From Balamuthia mandrillaris (lineage: Eukaryota; Discosea; Longamoebia; Balamuthiidae): DNA of 64,000 nt. Below, in pieces: positions 20,467 through 31,557 of this stretch. A program made the translations under genes and the position numbers. The stretch's first letter is position 1. Each line of letters begins with the position of its first letter. The notes under the pieces are model-generated. The model searched no databases, was not told the origin of the DNA, and saw only the letters and a program-made list of their open reading frames with translations. The stretch covers positions 322,501-386,500 of the forward strand of contig JAVKOQ010000012.1 in the NCBI GenBank assembly GCA_031835245.1, in the 5' to 3' direction.

Positions 20467-21656
20467 TTAACGTGCTAGTTCTTCTTCTTGCTTTGGCCGT
20501 TGGTCAACAGGAATGACAGCGGGTTGGTAGGTCAACAAGTCGGAGAGATTCTGGACAACGAAGCGAGCGGGCGTCATCTTGAAGAGCTTTTCGCGCAGAA
20601 ACGAGGCGAAAGGAGATGAGAGAGAGGCCATCGCTCCCATTCGTTCGCTCATGCTTTGCAACTTCCGGTTTCTGCCTTTGCGATGAAGTTCGTAGTCCGC
20701 AAAAGCCCCATCGATGCTTCTTTACGAAAAAAGCAATGAGAAGAAGAGTTTAAAAAAGAAAAGAAGAGAAATACACACGATGAGTATTTGAAAAGCGAGG
20801 AAGCTAACTGGGCTGCATCTTCAATGGCAGAGCAACCACCTACCCAGGAAAAATAGTAAATAAAGGAGAAGTAAGAAGAACGAGAAGAAGCAAGAGGCAA
20901 AAAAAAAGGATACACAGAACAAGTGAAGGAAAACGTACCATAACCAAGATTAGGGGTCATAGCATGAGCGGCATCACCAATGAGAACGACCCTTCCTTTG
21001 GAGCAATAAGGCAACGGAGAAAGGGAATAGAGGTCTGTCTTTAAGATGTCTTCCTCTGGAGTTTTCTTCAGCAGGTCCGGAATGGGGCTATGCCAGTTAT
21101 TGAATATGGATCGTAACTATTTGTGTTTTCAGGCCACATGAAAACGTCAATGTAAAGCACAAAGCAACAGAAAACAAAAGAAACGACAAGAATGAAAACT
21201 GAAAGCAGGCAAAGAGTTTGTATACCTTTAACTTTGTGGTTCCAGGAGGATCGATGGTGCCTTCTGGCTCGTTAGACACAGCAAACCAATAAACCTTTTC
21301 ATCTTCCCCTTTATCTGTGCGTAACAAACCAAACCTTTGTCCTTTGCCCCATGTCTCACCTCCTATAAAGTCTGTTCGTTTGAAAAATGAAAAACAAAGG
21401 GAAGTCGTCAGGTGAGATAAAAGAAAAAGAATGAACAGAAAAGAAAGTAAGCGATGAAGGGACCATCAGCCAAAGGAAAAGGGAGTATTCCTCGATAAGC
21501 TGTGTAACCAGCGTACACCAACTTTGCATTCGGGTGCATTTGTGCTCGTACTTTTGACCTTTGGCAACATATTAGAGAAGAGAAGAGACAGAACAGAGAG
21601 AAAAGAAGAGGGAAAGAGAAAGAGAAAGAGAAAGAGAAAGAGAAAGAGAAAGAGAA

Positions 21657-21733
<77 letters not shown>

Positions 21734-22563
21734 AAGGGACAAGCAGCACAACAAGAATAGAGAGGAGAGAAACAAGAGAACAAGAGCCCAGAGAGAAGGA
21801 GGATGACGCCACGACCAACCTGAGTCCATCAGCTCCAATGAGAATATCAGCGCGTTCCTTGCGCCCACTGGCAAAACGAACCTCCACCCCGCCCTCGCCG
21901 GCCTCACCCCCCGGCTCTTCCTGGTAGCACACGAAGCTCTCCCCCAGGTGCACCTCCACCCGCGGTGGCGCCGGAGAAGCGGAGGAGAGCGAGTCCAACA
22001 GCATGGCGTGCAGCTTGGGCCGAGAGAGGACGGCCAGGGCGCCCTCCGGACACTTTTCTGCCACGAGTTGCCTCATCATGGCGTCCGCTTTGGTGTCTTT
22101 GGGCGGAGGAGAGGAGGCCGAGGAAGGAGAAGAATGGACTTGAAAGGATTGAAGAACGTGGCCTCGCTCGTTGCGAAAGGCGGAGGAGGAAGGGTAGTGC
22201 GCCGTGGCAGAGAGCCGCTCGGCCAGATCGAATTGATGCAAAACTTTGAGTGCTGGATTCCATAAAGTTATCCCTTTTTTTGTTTAACAAACAAAAGGAG
22301 AGAAAGACGAGAGGAGCGGAGAGAAGAAAGAAAGAAAGAAAGCAAAAAAGAAACGACAAGAAAGATTAGTGCAAAAAAAAAATGAAAGATTAGATTTAGA
22401 AAAAAAATGAACCAAAGCCGAGAGGCCTCCAAGAGGGGGCTTGTTCAAAGACCGAACAGGATACCCCGACGCGGGAGAGGGCGTTGGCCACGGTGAGCCC
22501 CCCGATACCACCCCCCACCACGATAGCCTTCCTCACGACGTTCTTGCCTCCGTTCATCTTCAT
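20467..22563 (-). CDS. FAD-dependent monooxygenase (group A hydroxylase)
   Basis: Seven exons on the minus strand (22563-22413, 22273-21820, 21558-21464, 21371-21226, 21116-20939, 20839-20779, 20716-20467), 444 aa, all phases consistent. The FAD motif AIVVGGGIGGLTVANAL is at residue 12. The DG motif is DILIGADGLRSKVR, and the GD motif is VVLIGDAAHAMTPNLGYGGG, followed by AIEDAAQLASSL. This set defines flavin-dependent aromatic hydroxylases and zeaxanthin-epoxidase/salicylate-hydroxylase relatives that use NAD(P)H and oxygen. The substrate is unknown. No transmembrane segment is evident. The intron at 21559-21819 carries a long AGAGAAAG microsatellite. Confidence 0.88.
21613..21731. repeat. 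(AGAAAG)n / (AG)n microsatellite in intron
   Basis: About ten AGAAAG units pass into a pure (AG)n run. It lies within intron 2 of the FAD monooxygenase gene; sense-strand sequence is (CTTTCT)n/(CT)n. Confidence 0.9.
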
Positions 22564-22758
22564 TTATTTGTTTGACCGAAGAAAGAAAATCTAATTTCCT
22601 GGAAAATTTTAATTTAATTTCTAATTCAAGTCGACAGAAATATTTTAAATTCCTTAAATTTTCAAAATTCTGAACATTCCTTTATGTATTTGTAACCGTG
22701 ACGACGTGAAACGTTACACTAAAAGAAAAATAAATAAGATAAATAAAAAACAACTGCT

Positions 22759-23827
22759 ATGGAAGGAACAACCGCGGAGGCATTGCCAGACACAACCTTT
22801 CGGATCGAAAAGGAACTAGGCGTCCTGTATTCGCTGTTTTTTGCGACGGAAGAAGGGCAAGGCGAGGTGGTCGTCCTGCAATGCGACAATGGCGGCACGG
22901 GAGAGGTGTGGCGGAGAGCGTTCGGGCAGGCGGCCGTCGCGCATTCCACCGCGTTGCTGGCCACCTCCTTGACCGAGTTCTTCTCGCTGATGAGAACCGC
23001 GTTGGAGGAAAACAACAAGGACGTCAAGCTTCGCATCCATAGAAATGAGGTTTCGATTCTTCGCCTCTTGCCTTCTTGTTCCTCTCATCGCTAAGCCTTG
23101 CTGTGATATAATAGGCAGATCTGGTGTTGCATGTGGTGTTGATGACGTCCGTGGAGGGCCTCAACAAGAGCTTCTCGCTGCAGCTTCGCCTCGACACCAC
23201 CTCGGAAGAGCAAAGATTGTTGTCCATCATTCGGTCTCTGCGTCAAGAGGTTCAGGAATTGCGTCAAGTAACTATCTCTATCCTTTATCCTTCTTCGCCG
23301 TTTCTCTGTTGTCTCTTCTTCTCTTCTCTCTTCTTCTCTTCTTCTCTTCTTCTCTTCTCTCTGTTGCTGGTTTCTTTGGTTCTGTATCTAACAACACCAA
23401 AAACCCAAAGCAAAGAAAAGCCTATCTCTACAAACACAAGACAGAACCCTTCCACACCAAATCCGGGGAATGGACGGCCGTTCCCTCTCTCGACCATCTA
23501 CTCCTCGACTGCCCCAACCACTCCTGCGACCTCAAAATGACGCTCACCTTCAGCGCCTACGGGCAACAGCACGGCGGCATCCGTTTGGTGATGAACGATG
23601 GAGAGAGGGTGTTTGGAGGGCATCGCGGATTTGGGTTCGACTATGTGCTGCCGCAGAGCAATGTCTGGACAAAGAGGTGCATTGTGCAAGTGTTGAGTGG
23701 AGTGCCAAAGGGAAGAAATGTGTTTCGGTTGGAAGTGAGAAGTCAGGCGCCTGAAGCTCCGTTGCAGCTGCATAAAGGCGGAGAAGGGGAGTATAGTGGC
23801 ACTTTCATCTTGTTGGAAGAGTTATAA
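22759..23827 (+). CDS. Globular head plus coiled-coil protein, possible XRCC4/SAS-6 superfamily
   Basis: Three exons (22759-23049, 23115-23267, 23411-23827), 286 aa. Residues 10-135 alternate short strands and helices (FRIEKELGVLYSLFF, GEVVVLQCDN, DLVLHVVLMT, FSLQLRLDTTS) and lead straight into a short coiled coil (EEQRLLSIIRSLRQEVQELR). This head-then-coil order is that of the XRCC4/XLF/PAXX/SAS-6/CCDC61 superfamily, but the match is structural impression only. Exon 3 adds an unrelated globular part (DCPNHSCDLKMTLTFSAYG ... GTFILLEEL) that I cannot assign and that may be beta-rich. It is divergent from the FAD monooxygenase with 195 bp between them. Confidence 0.75.
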
Positions 23828-23984
23828 AAAAAAGTAACAGAAGGACAGCACCACCAAAGTAATACCAAAAAAGAGAAGAGCAAAGAAAGAAAAACGAAGA
23901 AATGCAACAGAATAAGAAGGAAAGATAGAAGAAAGAACGAAGATGGAAGCAAGAAGGGATGCGAAATAAGGAAGATAAGAATGT

Positions 23985-24188
23985 TTAGTTTAGGCTTTGT
24001 TGAATGGCGAAGAGCCTTTGTTCCAGAATGGAGGACACGACTTCCGGGTTGAACTTCTCGACCATGTCCTGTCGTGCTTTTTGACCTTTGAGCTCCCGTT
24101 CTCCCTTGTTCTCCACCACTCTTCTCATAAGTTGACGCAACAATGGCACGCTTGGCTCCGCCCCTACGTTTAACGAATGAGCAAAGAG

Positions 24189-24225
<37 letters not shown>

Positions 24226-26237
24226 AAGAAGAAACATACATTTGTGTCCTTTGAATGAACCTTCTGGAACCTCTGAAAGGCCTTCTATCTCAAGGGGATA
24301 CGAATTATCCTCAGTCAAAAAGGCAGTTGGTCCCGACCATTTCGTAGCTATCACCGGCAGAGCCATGCTCATGGCTTCCACAATGGGTCTACCCCATCCC
24401 TCCCCTCGAGTGGGAAGCACGAAGGCATCCATGTTGTGATAGAGGAAGGGAAGGTTGGTTTGAGCAACATGTTGCCCAAGGATGATGACAGGAGGCAACA
24501 TTCCTTCATCCACTTTGGATTGGAGCGAAGAGGAAGAGGAAGAAGAGGAAATAAAGGAGGCTATCTCTTTGGCGAAGCTAAAGTCGGGATGTGCGTGGAA
24601 CAAGTTGGTGAGCAAGACCAGCACAACGCTATCCGATTTAGAGAACTCTTCGAAGTAGGCTTTCAACAGAACGTCCCATCCCTAAGGGATTGATTGTTTC
24701 AAACAAAAAATCAGGAAAAGACAAAAAAAATGAAATGAAAAAAATAAAAAAGAAATCCGGCAACCCGGACTCGAACCAGGAACCAACGGAAAGCTATTGT
24801 GACAACTACAGTCCGCTGCGCTACCAATTGCGCCATTGCCGGATGTTGCTCCGAAACGCAAAATTTTGGATGAAAATGTCTAAAAATCGATAATTCGTCT
24901 CTTAAAAATATAATAAATAAAAATAAAAATAAAAAATATAATAAAACAATTAAAAAATGTAAATATAAATAAAACAATGGCAAAAAATAAAAAATAAAAC
25001 AATGGCAAAAAAATAAATAATAAAAAATAAAATAAAACAATAAAAAAATATAAATATAAATAAAACAATTAAAAAATAAAAAATAAAATAATGGCAAAAA
25101 AATAAATAATAAAAAATAAAGATAAAATAAAAATAAAATACAATAACAAAAGACTTACCTTCCTTCGCTCCCACTTGAAAGAGGAGAAGAACCGAAATGC
25201 AGAGCGATCCACGTCCTTCCACGCGGCGCCAAAGGAGGCGGCGGGGAGGAGGAGCTCGTCCAGCTTGCCATCATCCCTCTCCGCCTTGGCAGGGTCGAAG
25301 AAGGTGCTGTTGACGGACTGCGGGAGGACGTGCAGCTTCTCCGGCTTGACCCCGTTGGCCGCAAAGGTACGCCGATGAAACTCTGTTGGCACCCATATCT
25401 CGTCCATGTCGTTGCACCTCTCTGCCCATCCTTTTTGTTGTTTTTTTGTTGTGGTTCGATGGGTTAGCCTCTGGTTGTTCTCGTTGCACTCGCTGCACTC
25501 TCCAGCTCGAGGAACGAACCATCGGGAATGCGGTCCGTTTCGAACATGGTCCTCCCCACACGGTACATGTTGGCTTTGGCCTCGGGCGGCACCGGCGGCG
25601 GGCAAAACGACGTCTCGTAGCGCGGCGGGTACCAGGCCCCGGCCTCCGAGTGGCAGACCACCACCATTCGGGCGGCGGGGTCGTCCAGGCTGGGCAGCGG
25701 CGTGGCGTACAGCCGGGTGAGCAGGGAGCGCAGCTCGGCGGGGAGGCCAAACACAAAGTCGCGGTGGAAGGCGTCGCCGTGCTGGGAGACCCGCAGGCGC
25801 GCCACCTTGCTGTGGAGCGGGACCAGGTAGGAGAGGGCCTCGCTGCAGTAGCCCCCGCCGCTGAAAATGGGGGCCATCCACCACACAAAGAGGTCCGGTG
25901 AGAGGAGGGGCGCGGGCGACGAGGACCCTGCTGCCTCTGGGCTGCTTGAAGCAGGGGGTGGAGCAGAAGGGCGGGAGGAGGGGAGGTGTTCTTGTGAAGA
26001 GGAGGGAAAGAGATGAAGATCAGTCGGGGAGAGGAGGAATAGGCACAGCAGAAGAAGAGCGGGACAGAGGACCAGCACGAGCGTGACTTTTATAAAGCCA
26101 ACGCCTCCGGAACGAACGCTGGCGGTTGGGTCCGTCACGGCGTGTTGTTTGGGGAGCGATGCAGCAGCAGCAGCAGCAGCGGACGCCGCGCCGCGCTCGT
26201 CTTTGTCGCTTCCTCGAGGCGCCTGCCTCTTTCTCAT
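23985..26237 (-). CDS. Type II membrane glycosyltransferase, GT4-like
   Basis: Four exons (26237-25520, 25430-25159, 24681-24240, 24163-23985), 536 aa. An Ala-rich cytoplasmic tail is followed by a membrane segment (VTLVLVLCPALLLLCLFLL), as in Golgi enzymes. The catalytic part shows MFETDRIPDGWAERC (completed across the first splice), MDEIWVPTEFHR, the end of the first Rossmann half, then in exon 3 FVLPTRGEGWGRPIVEAMSMALPVIAT, the GT-B donor-binding E-X7-E region. GHKWAEPSVPLLRQLMRRV is conserved in a family of GT4-type transferases. The acceptor sugar is unknown. The second intron (24682-25158) hosts a tRNA-Tyr gene in the same orientation and an A/T-rich repeat. Confidence 0.88.
24756..24842 (-). 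tRNA. tRNA-Tyr(GUA) with 14-nt intron
   Basis: The acceptor stem CCGGCAA pairs with TTGCCGG, followed by discriminator A. The D-arm is GCGC-AATTGGTA-GCGC. The anticodon stem GCGGA pairs with TCCGT, and the loop is CTGTAG-T, giving anticodon GTA. The T-arm is CCTGG-TTCGAGT-CCGGG. A 14-nt intron (TTGTCACAATAGCT) sits after position 37, the canonical place, and tRNA-Tyr is intron-bearing in most eukaryotes. Box A and box B are intact. The gene lies inside intron 2 of the glycosyltransferase gene, on the same strand. Confidence 0.95.
24898..25146. repeat. A/T-rich AATAAA/AAAAT repeat
   Basis: Irregular tandem AATAAAAAT units with repeated ACAATGGCAAAAAAT blocks inside the glycosyltransferase intron. 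On the sense strand it is T-rich (TTTATT). Confidence 0.8.
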
Positions 26238-26620
26238 CTTTTCTTTTCTTTGATTTTTTTTTTCATTTTGCGATAAAATATCCGATATTTTAGACCATTA
26301 CTCGATAATTGAATCATTTCAAAAGCGGAAAAAGACAACAGAAATGGCCTTTTTATGGTAAGATAAAGCCTCAGTTTTGATTTTTGATTGGTGGTTTGAA
26401 ACTTTCAGTAACCGATCAAAGCATTGAGCCAATTGTCGACAAATAAATGTCGACATAAACAACATTTGGACGAAAGTTTATAGAAATTAGAGCGACGTTT
26501 CGTCGAATTAAAACCTTAAAAATTATTGTTCTATTTATTTTATTTTTTTTTCGGTGCCACAAAAAAAATTGTTCGTTCAACGACAAAACCAAACACACAC
26601 TACACACACTACACACAACG
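26238..26620. promoter_or_regulatory. Divergent promoter with two TGTCGACA sites
   Basis: 383 bp between the glycosyltransferase (minus) and the CBS protein (plus). Two perfect TGTCGACA palindromes at 26434-26441 and 26448-26455 lie 14 bp apart, centre to centre. The ACACACTACACACACTACACACA run before the ATG is probably 5' UTR. Confidence 0.45.
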
Positions 26621-27929
26621 ATGCAAGCAAGCGGGAGCGGCGGTGGCATACAGGAGCTGTTGGCGAGCACCAAGGTGGTCGACCTTTTGCCCGCTGGGTT
26701 CTCCCTCAAACACATTGACAGCCAAGACAGCGTGGAGCTTGGGCTTAGGGTAGCGTAGCCGCTTTTTTTTTTTTTCTCGAAGCGTGTGTGTTTGCTTTGG
26801 CGATCTCTCTTTTTATTTTTTCCGTCCTCATCTGATCTACTACCCACTAACTAATCTTTGATTATTATTCATTTATTTATTTTTTATTCATCAAAAGTTG
26901 TTGGTGCAAAACAACATTTACTCTGCCCCAGTTTTGGATGCAGAAAAGTCAGAGTTCCTCGGCCTCATCGACCTCAACGACGTGGTGCTCCACCTCGTGC
27001 GTGTCTTCCTAAAGCAAGCCACCGGCAGCGAGGAGCTCAGCCCCGAGGCCATCCAAAAATTGGCGACGCACCGCTTCAAAGCGGCCGACCTCAGCCATAT
27101 GCTCACTCACTTTATGACTCACCCCATCAAAGATCTCATCAGTTCGTAGTCTCCTCTCATTCCTCTTGCTTCTTGTCCCTTTTCTTATAGGTTTTTTGTG
27201 TTTACGCGAAAACATCAGATCTGTCTGGAACGAATGCTTTGAGGACAACCAGCAATGAGGCCAGCGTGCAGAGCGTGCTGGACACCATGGTCAAGGAGCA
27301 GCTCAGCCGCATCGTGGTGGTCGAGGGGGATAGCAACAGGGTTGTTGGCCTCGTCAGCCAGTCCAACATTGTCAACTTCCTTGCCAAGCATGAAAGCGCT
27401 CTTGGCCCCATCGCCTCCAAAACAGTACGTTCTCTCTGCCTCTCTCTCTCTCTTTATTTTGTTTGTTGGTCTTTCTTACATTGAAAAAACAAAACAACAG
27501 TTGGGAGAAGCAAAGATCGGTTCCTCTCATGTGATTGCCGTTCCGACAGACACTAGCACCATCGTGGCCTTTGCCAAGATCTGCCTCCACAACATCAGCC
27601 ACCTGGCCATCACCAACGAGCACGGCCACCTCGTCGGCAACATCAGCTTGAAGGACGTGAAAGGCGCCGGCGACTTTGCCGGCCTCGTCGGCCACGTCTA
27701 CGACTATGTCAACGCCATCCGTCGAGAGAACTTGAAGGCGGTCCACCCGGCCATTCACGCCAACGACACGGAAACGGTGGGCAGGACCATCGTGCGCCTG
27801 GCCACGATTCACATCCACAGGATCTACTTGACGCACATCGAGAAGGGGCAGCAGGATAAGGTCAGCAGCTATGCGCCCTCTGGAGTGGTTTCTCTGCGTG
27901 ATGTTCTTTCTCTCTTTGTTTCTTCTTAA
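26621..27929 (+). CDS. Four-CBS-domain protein (AMPK-gamma/SNF4-like)
   Basis: Four exons (26621-26749, 26898-27141, 27219-27424, 27501-27929), 335 aa. Four CBS-type units are visible: IYSAPVLDAEKSEFLGLIDLND; LSRIVVVEGDSNRVVGLVSQSNIV; ISHLAITNEHGHLVGNISLKDV; and the fourth around TIHIHRIYLTHIEKG ... GVVSLRDVLSLF. Paired CBS motifs bind adenine nucleotides. The overall length matches AMPK gamma (SNF4), the energy-sensing regulatory subunit, and also SDS23-type proteins. The key Asp after IDLN/SLKD for ribose binding is present. I rate SNF4-like as likely but not proven. Confidence 0.82.
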
Positions 27930-28011
27930 AGAGAAAAAAAAAAACGATGTATCTTTTTTTTAATGATGATAACATAGCTTTTCTTTTGTTGAAGAGGTGG
28001 AAAAAAAGAAG

Positions 28012-29762
28012 TTATGAAGAGGAGGAAGAGGAAGAAGAAGCAGGAAGAAGCGCGTCCCATTCTTCTTTGTGTTGTTTGTAGTCTCCCTGTGCCATCTTCA
28101 ACGTTCGAAGCAAAAAGTCGACCGACTTTCGGTTCTCTGGCTCCGCGTCCCATGTGTGTTTGAGGACGAAGCCGAAGGACTTGGGCGCCTTCTCCGGTAT
28201 TGTTGGTCGAACTCCTTTCTTTGCCACTGCTATCAACACCTAATGAACAATCGTGTTGTGAGAATTGTGAAGACAAGAAGGAGGAGGGAGCAGGGAGCAG
28301 GAGGAGGAAGAGAAATGATAAACAATCATCATCATCAAACCTGATAATCCATAATGATGTTCTTGTGCTCGCTGTAAGGTCGGACGTACTCTCCGGTGAG
28401 GCAGCGCATCAGCAGCTCCCAAAGTATAACCCCCAGAGAGAAGACATCCGACTTGTCAGTGTACATCTTTTCCTTAAAGTACACTTCGGGCGCCGTGTAG
28501 ACGTACGTTCCTCTGCAGTTGTAGAGCGTGGAGAATGTGTTGTTGATCTGAGAGCCGTCGCTGTGCTTGGAATCTCTGGAGGTTTGTCGGCTCAGTCCAA
28601 AATCGCAGAGTTTTACTTGGTAGGTATCTGTTATTAGAATGTTTAGACTCTGTTTGGTTGTGTTGTTAGAGTCGTTTGTCAGTATTTATTTAGAAAAAGA
28701 AAGAAGAGAGAACGAGAAGAAGAGATAATAAAGGAAAGAGAACATAAGAAAGAAATGAAGAAGCACAGATGGAGAGACAAGAGTACGAGTTTAAGAAAAG
28801 TACACAGGAAGAGAAGAGGAAAAGAGAAGAGCAGAAAGGAGGGAAGAGAAGGAGCAGAGAGCGAGAGACTTGAAAATAAGACCAGAGAGGAAGAGACGAG
28901 AAGAAGAGAAGGCAGAATAATGAGTGAGAGAATAACCTTAAGATCACGGTGTACAATTTGAGGTTCGCTGTCATGCAAGAAAGCAAGGGCTTCGAGAATC
29001 TGTTGGGCAAGGTTGAACGTGAGGTCCCAGTCGAACCGAACGTCAGGGTTCTTCATTAGATGAAACAAGCTACCGTTGGCACAGTATTCCATCAACACAC
29101 AAAACTTTGGTCGCAAACAGATGCCATAAAAACCAACTATCATATCTCCCCGCACTCGGCTGCAAACGTTTGTCTTGTGTTAGAGGAGAAGGAGAAGGAG
29201 AAGGAGAAGGAGAAGGAGAAGGAGAAGGAGAAGGAGAAGGAGAAGGAGAAGGAGAAGGAGAAGGAAGGAGAAGGAGAGAAGGAGAAGGAGAAGGAGAAGG
29301 AGAAGGAGAAGGAGAAGGAGAAGGGAGAAGGGAGAAGGAGAAGGAGAAGGAGAAGGAGAAGGAAGGAGAAGGAGAAGGAGAAGGAGAAGGAGAAGGAGAA
29401 GGAAAGGAGAAGGAGAAGGAGAAGGAGAAGGAGAAGGAGAAGGAGAAGGAGAAGGAGAAGGAGAAAGCAAGCAAGCAAGCAACAAAAGATACACGAGGAA
29501 GAAGAGACAACAAGAAGCGACAAGGTCTTATAACCCTAAGCTCACTCACCTCATAACTCGGAGCTCTTTCTTAAAGTCGGAAAAAAGTTGAGGCGTGATG
29601 GAGTCTTTCAAAACTTTGATAGCCACTTTCTTGTCTTTGTACATGCCCTTGTAGACCAACGCCGAAGTTCCATCGCCCAAAAAGCTCTCAAACGAAAGCG
29701 AGTTCGGGTCGATCAACTTTAGACGAATAAAATAGCTAAATAATAAATCAAGAAAATAAAAA

Positions 29763-29845
<83 letters not shown>

Positions 29846-29951
29846 GAGCGCCTATTACCTCAAATCCCAAATTCTTTTCTTTTTCGCTGTATTCGCCTTC
29901 ATACTCGGCAAATTTTTTGTTCAGCTCTTCAATCTCTTTGCTGCCTTCCAT
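28012..29951 (-). CDS. TKL-type protein kinase
   Basis: Five exons (29951-29859, 29716-29550, 29159-28937, 28649-28341, 28239-28012), 339 aa, nearly all kinase domain. A short coiled N-terminus ([21 protein letters not shown]) is followed by the Gly loop [13 protein letters not shown], the ATP-binding Lys in KVAIKVLKD, the hinge [11 protein letters not shown], the catalytic loop [20 protein letters not shown], and the subdomain VIII/IX region YTAPEV ... [27 protein letters not shown] and this C-lobe are of the tyrosine-kinase-like group (DRK/Splitting type), which is expanded in amoebae. The tail ends in poly-Ser. The acceptor of exon 4 was set at 28649 because it restores the NIL-D segment. 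Substrates are unknown. Confidence 0.92.
29183..29466. repeat. (GGAGAA)n hexanucleotide minisatellite
   Basis: About 284 bp of GGAGAA with a few frame slips, inside the second intron (29160-29549) of the TKL kinase gene. Sense-strand sequence is TTCTCC. It opens long artefact reading frames on both strands. Confidence 0.95.
29764..29842. repeat. (GA)n microsatellite in kinase intron
   Basis: About 79 bp pure dinucleotide run in the first intron of the TKL kinase; (CT)n in sense. Confidence 0.92.
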
Positions 29952-30421
29952 GGAACCCAGGTTTTGTTAACTTTTAAAAATATTAAAATAAGTTTGTTCA
30001 TCAATCAAGCACAAATGTTTTTTTTTTTGTAAGCGATTGATTTCGTAGGGTCCCGACGGTGAATCGAGGCAATAAAAAAACGAAATTTTTAAATACCAAA
30101 CCTTTTTTTATGTGTGTGACGGCTTTACAAGTATACTACAACGCAAGTTTTTTATTTGGTTGTTTCCCCTCTTCGTTCGTTCGGTTCAATGACTCACAGG
30201 AAGCAAAGGAGAGCAAGCCCTCTCTCTACCTTTTTGCCTTCTTCTCTTTTTTGTGGTGTGGCTCCTTTCCTTCAGTTCGAATCCGGACGGAAGCATATCC
30301 ATTTTTTGTATTTTTCTGTCGACCGATAGATTCATCTTCGGTTCGATTCCCAGCTCCTTCCTGTTTTTTGTTGTTGTTTTTTTTTGTTTAAAAACTATTT
30401 ATAATTTTTTTAAAATGGATT
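29952..30421. other. Intergenic region upstream of TKL kinase
   Basis: 470 bp between the kinase start and the phospholipase D gene's stop. It is T-rich. An imperfect site, CTGTCGACCG, lies near 30317. No coding frame is supported. Confidence 0.65.
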
Positions 30422-31507
30422 TTATAAGACATCGTCGACGAGGCTGAATGCATCCGCAATGGGATATGCGGACAAGAAGCCGCGTATGCCGCTCCACAAG
30501 CGTTCCTTTCGTCTTTGGTTTCTCCGTTCCCTCCGCTTTTCCTTGCGAAGCGATGGATCCGCTTCATCATCATCGCCGTCTGCGACCTCCTCATCCAAAG
30601 CTTCTTCTTCATCCTCAGTGTCCTCGTCTTCTTCTTCTATGTCGCCATCCTCTTCATCAGTGTCCTCTTCTGCTTTTTCATCACTATCATCATCATCATC
30701 TTCTTCCACTAATTCCTCTTCCTCCTCTTCCACTAATTCTTTTTGTTTTGCTTCTTCTTCCTTCTTTATCGACAAGGAGGAAGCAGAATGTTCACCTTCT
30801 TCCGCTTCTACTTCTTCCTCTGCTTCTCTGTTGTTTCGTGTTCTCTTATCGTTACGTTGTATTGTTGCTGAAGGAAAGAAATAGTCGTCCTCGTCGATGA
30901 ACGGAAAGACTTCCTTGTAGATGCTCGTGTTATGCAAGGCCGTCTCCCACCATACTCCGTTAAACGTTTCCGAACAAATTGGATCCATTATCTTCTCGTA
31001 AAAAGTCATTTTCTCTTCCAATTCGTTTCTTTCTTGTTCTCCCTTTCCTTCTTTTTCTTTTTCTTTGTCTTTTTTTTCTTCTTCTTCTGTTCGTTGTGTC
31101 TTTTGTTGATGAAGTTCAGAGAGAAATTCTTCGGCGTTGAATGAAGAGAAGCCGAGGTAATAGCTCCAGAGCTGAGTGCGCAGAAGATGAGCAAAGCGGG
31201 AAGCTAGATATGGAGCGCCGTTCATTCGTGTGCGGATGAATTCTTGATCTTCGACCACTATTCCTATCTCTGAATTTTTTCCGAGTAATCTTTTGTTATT
31301 GTTGAGTTTGTAAAACGTTCTGTCAGAAAAAAAAAAAAAAAACAAAAAGAAAACCAGAAGGAAGAGGAAGCAGAAGCAAAAAATAAGAGACGAGGAAGGT
31401 ACCCTTTATCGCTAATGTTTGCAGAACCTATGATGGCAGTGCGATCATCCACAATCATCAAATTGCTGTGTACCTATTTTAAGGAAATGTCAGAAATTAG
31501 AGTCAGA

Positions 31508-31557
<50 letters not shown>

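Noticed and set aside
22628-22638. AGTCGACAG counted as a perfect promoter palindrome
   Set aside because: Only a partial match to TGTCGACA; kept as a near-match only.
29060-29549. Long Glu/Lys-, Ser/Phe- and Leu-rich open frames on both strands
   Set aside because: They are all produced by the GGAGAA repeat and lie in an intron of the kinase gene.
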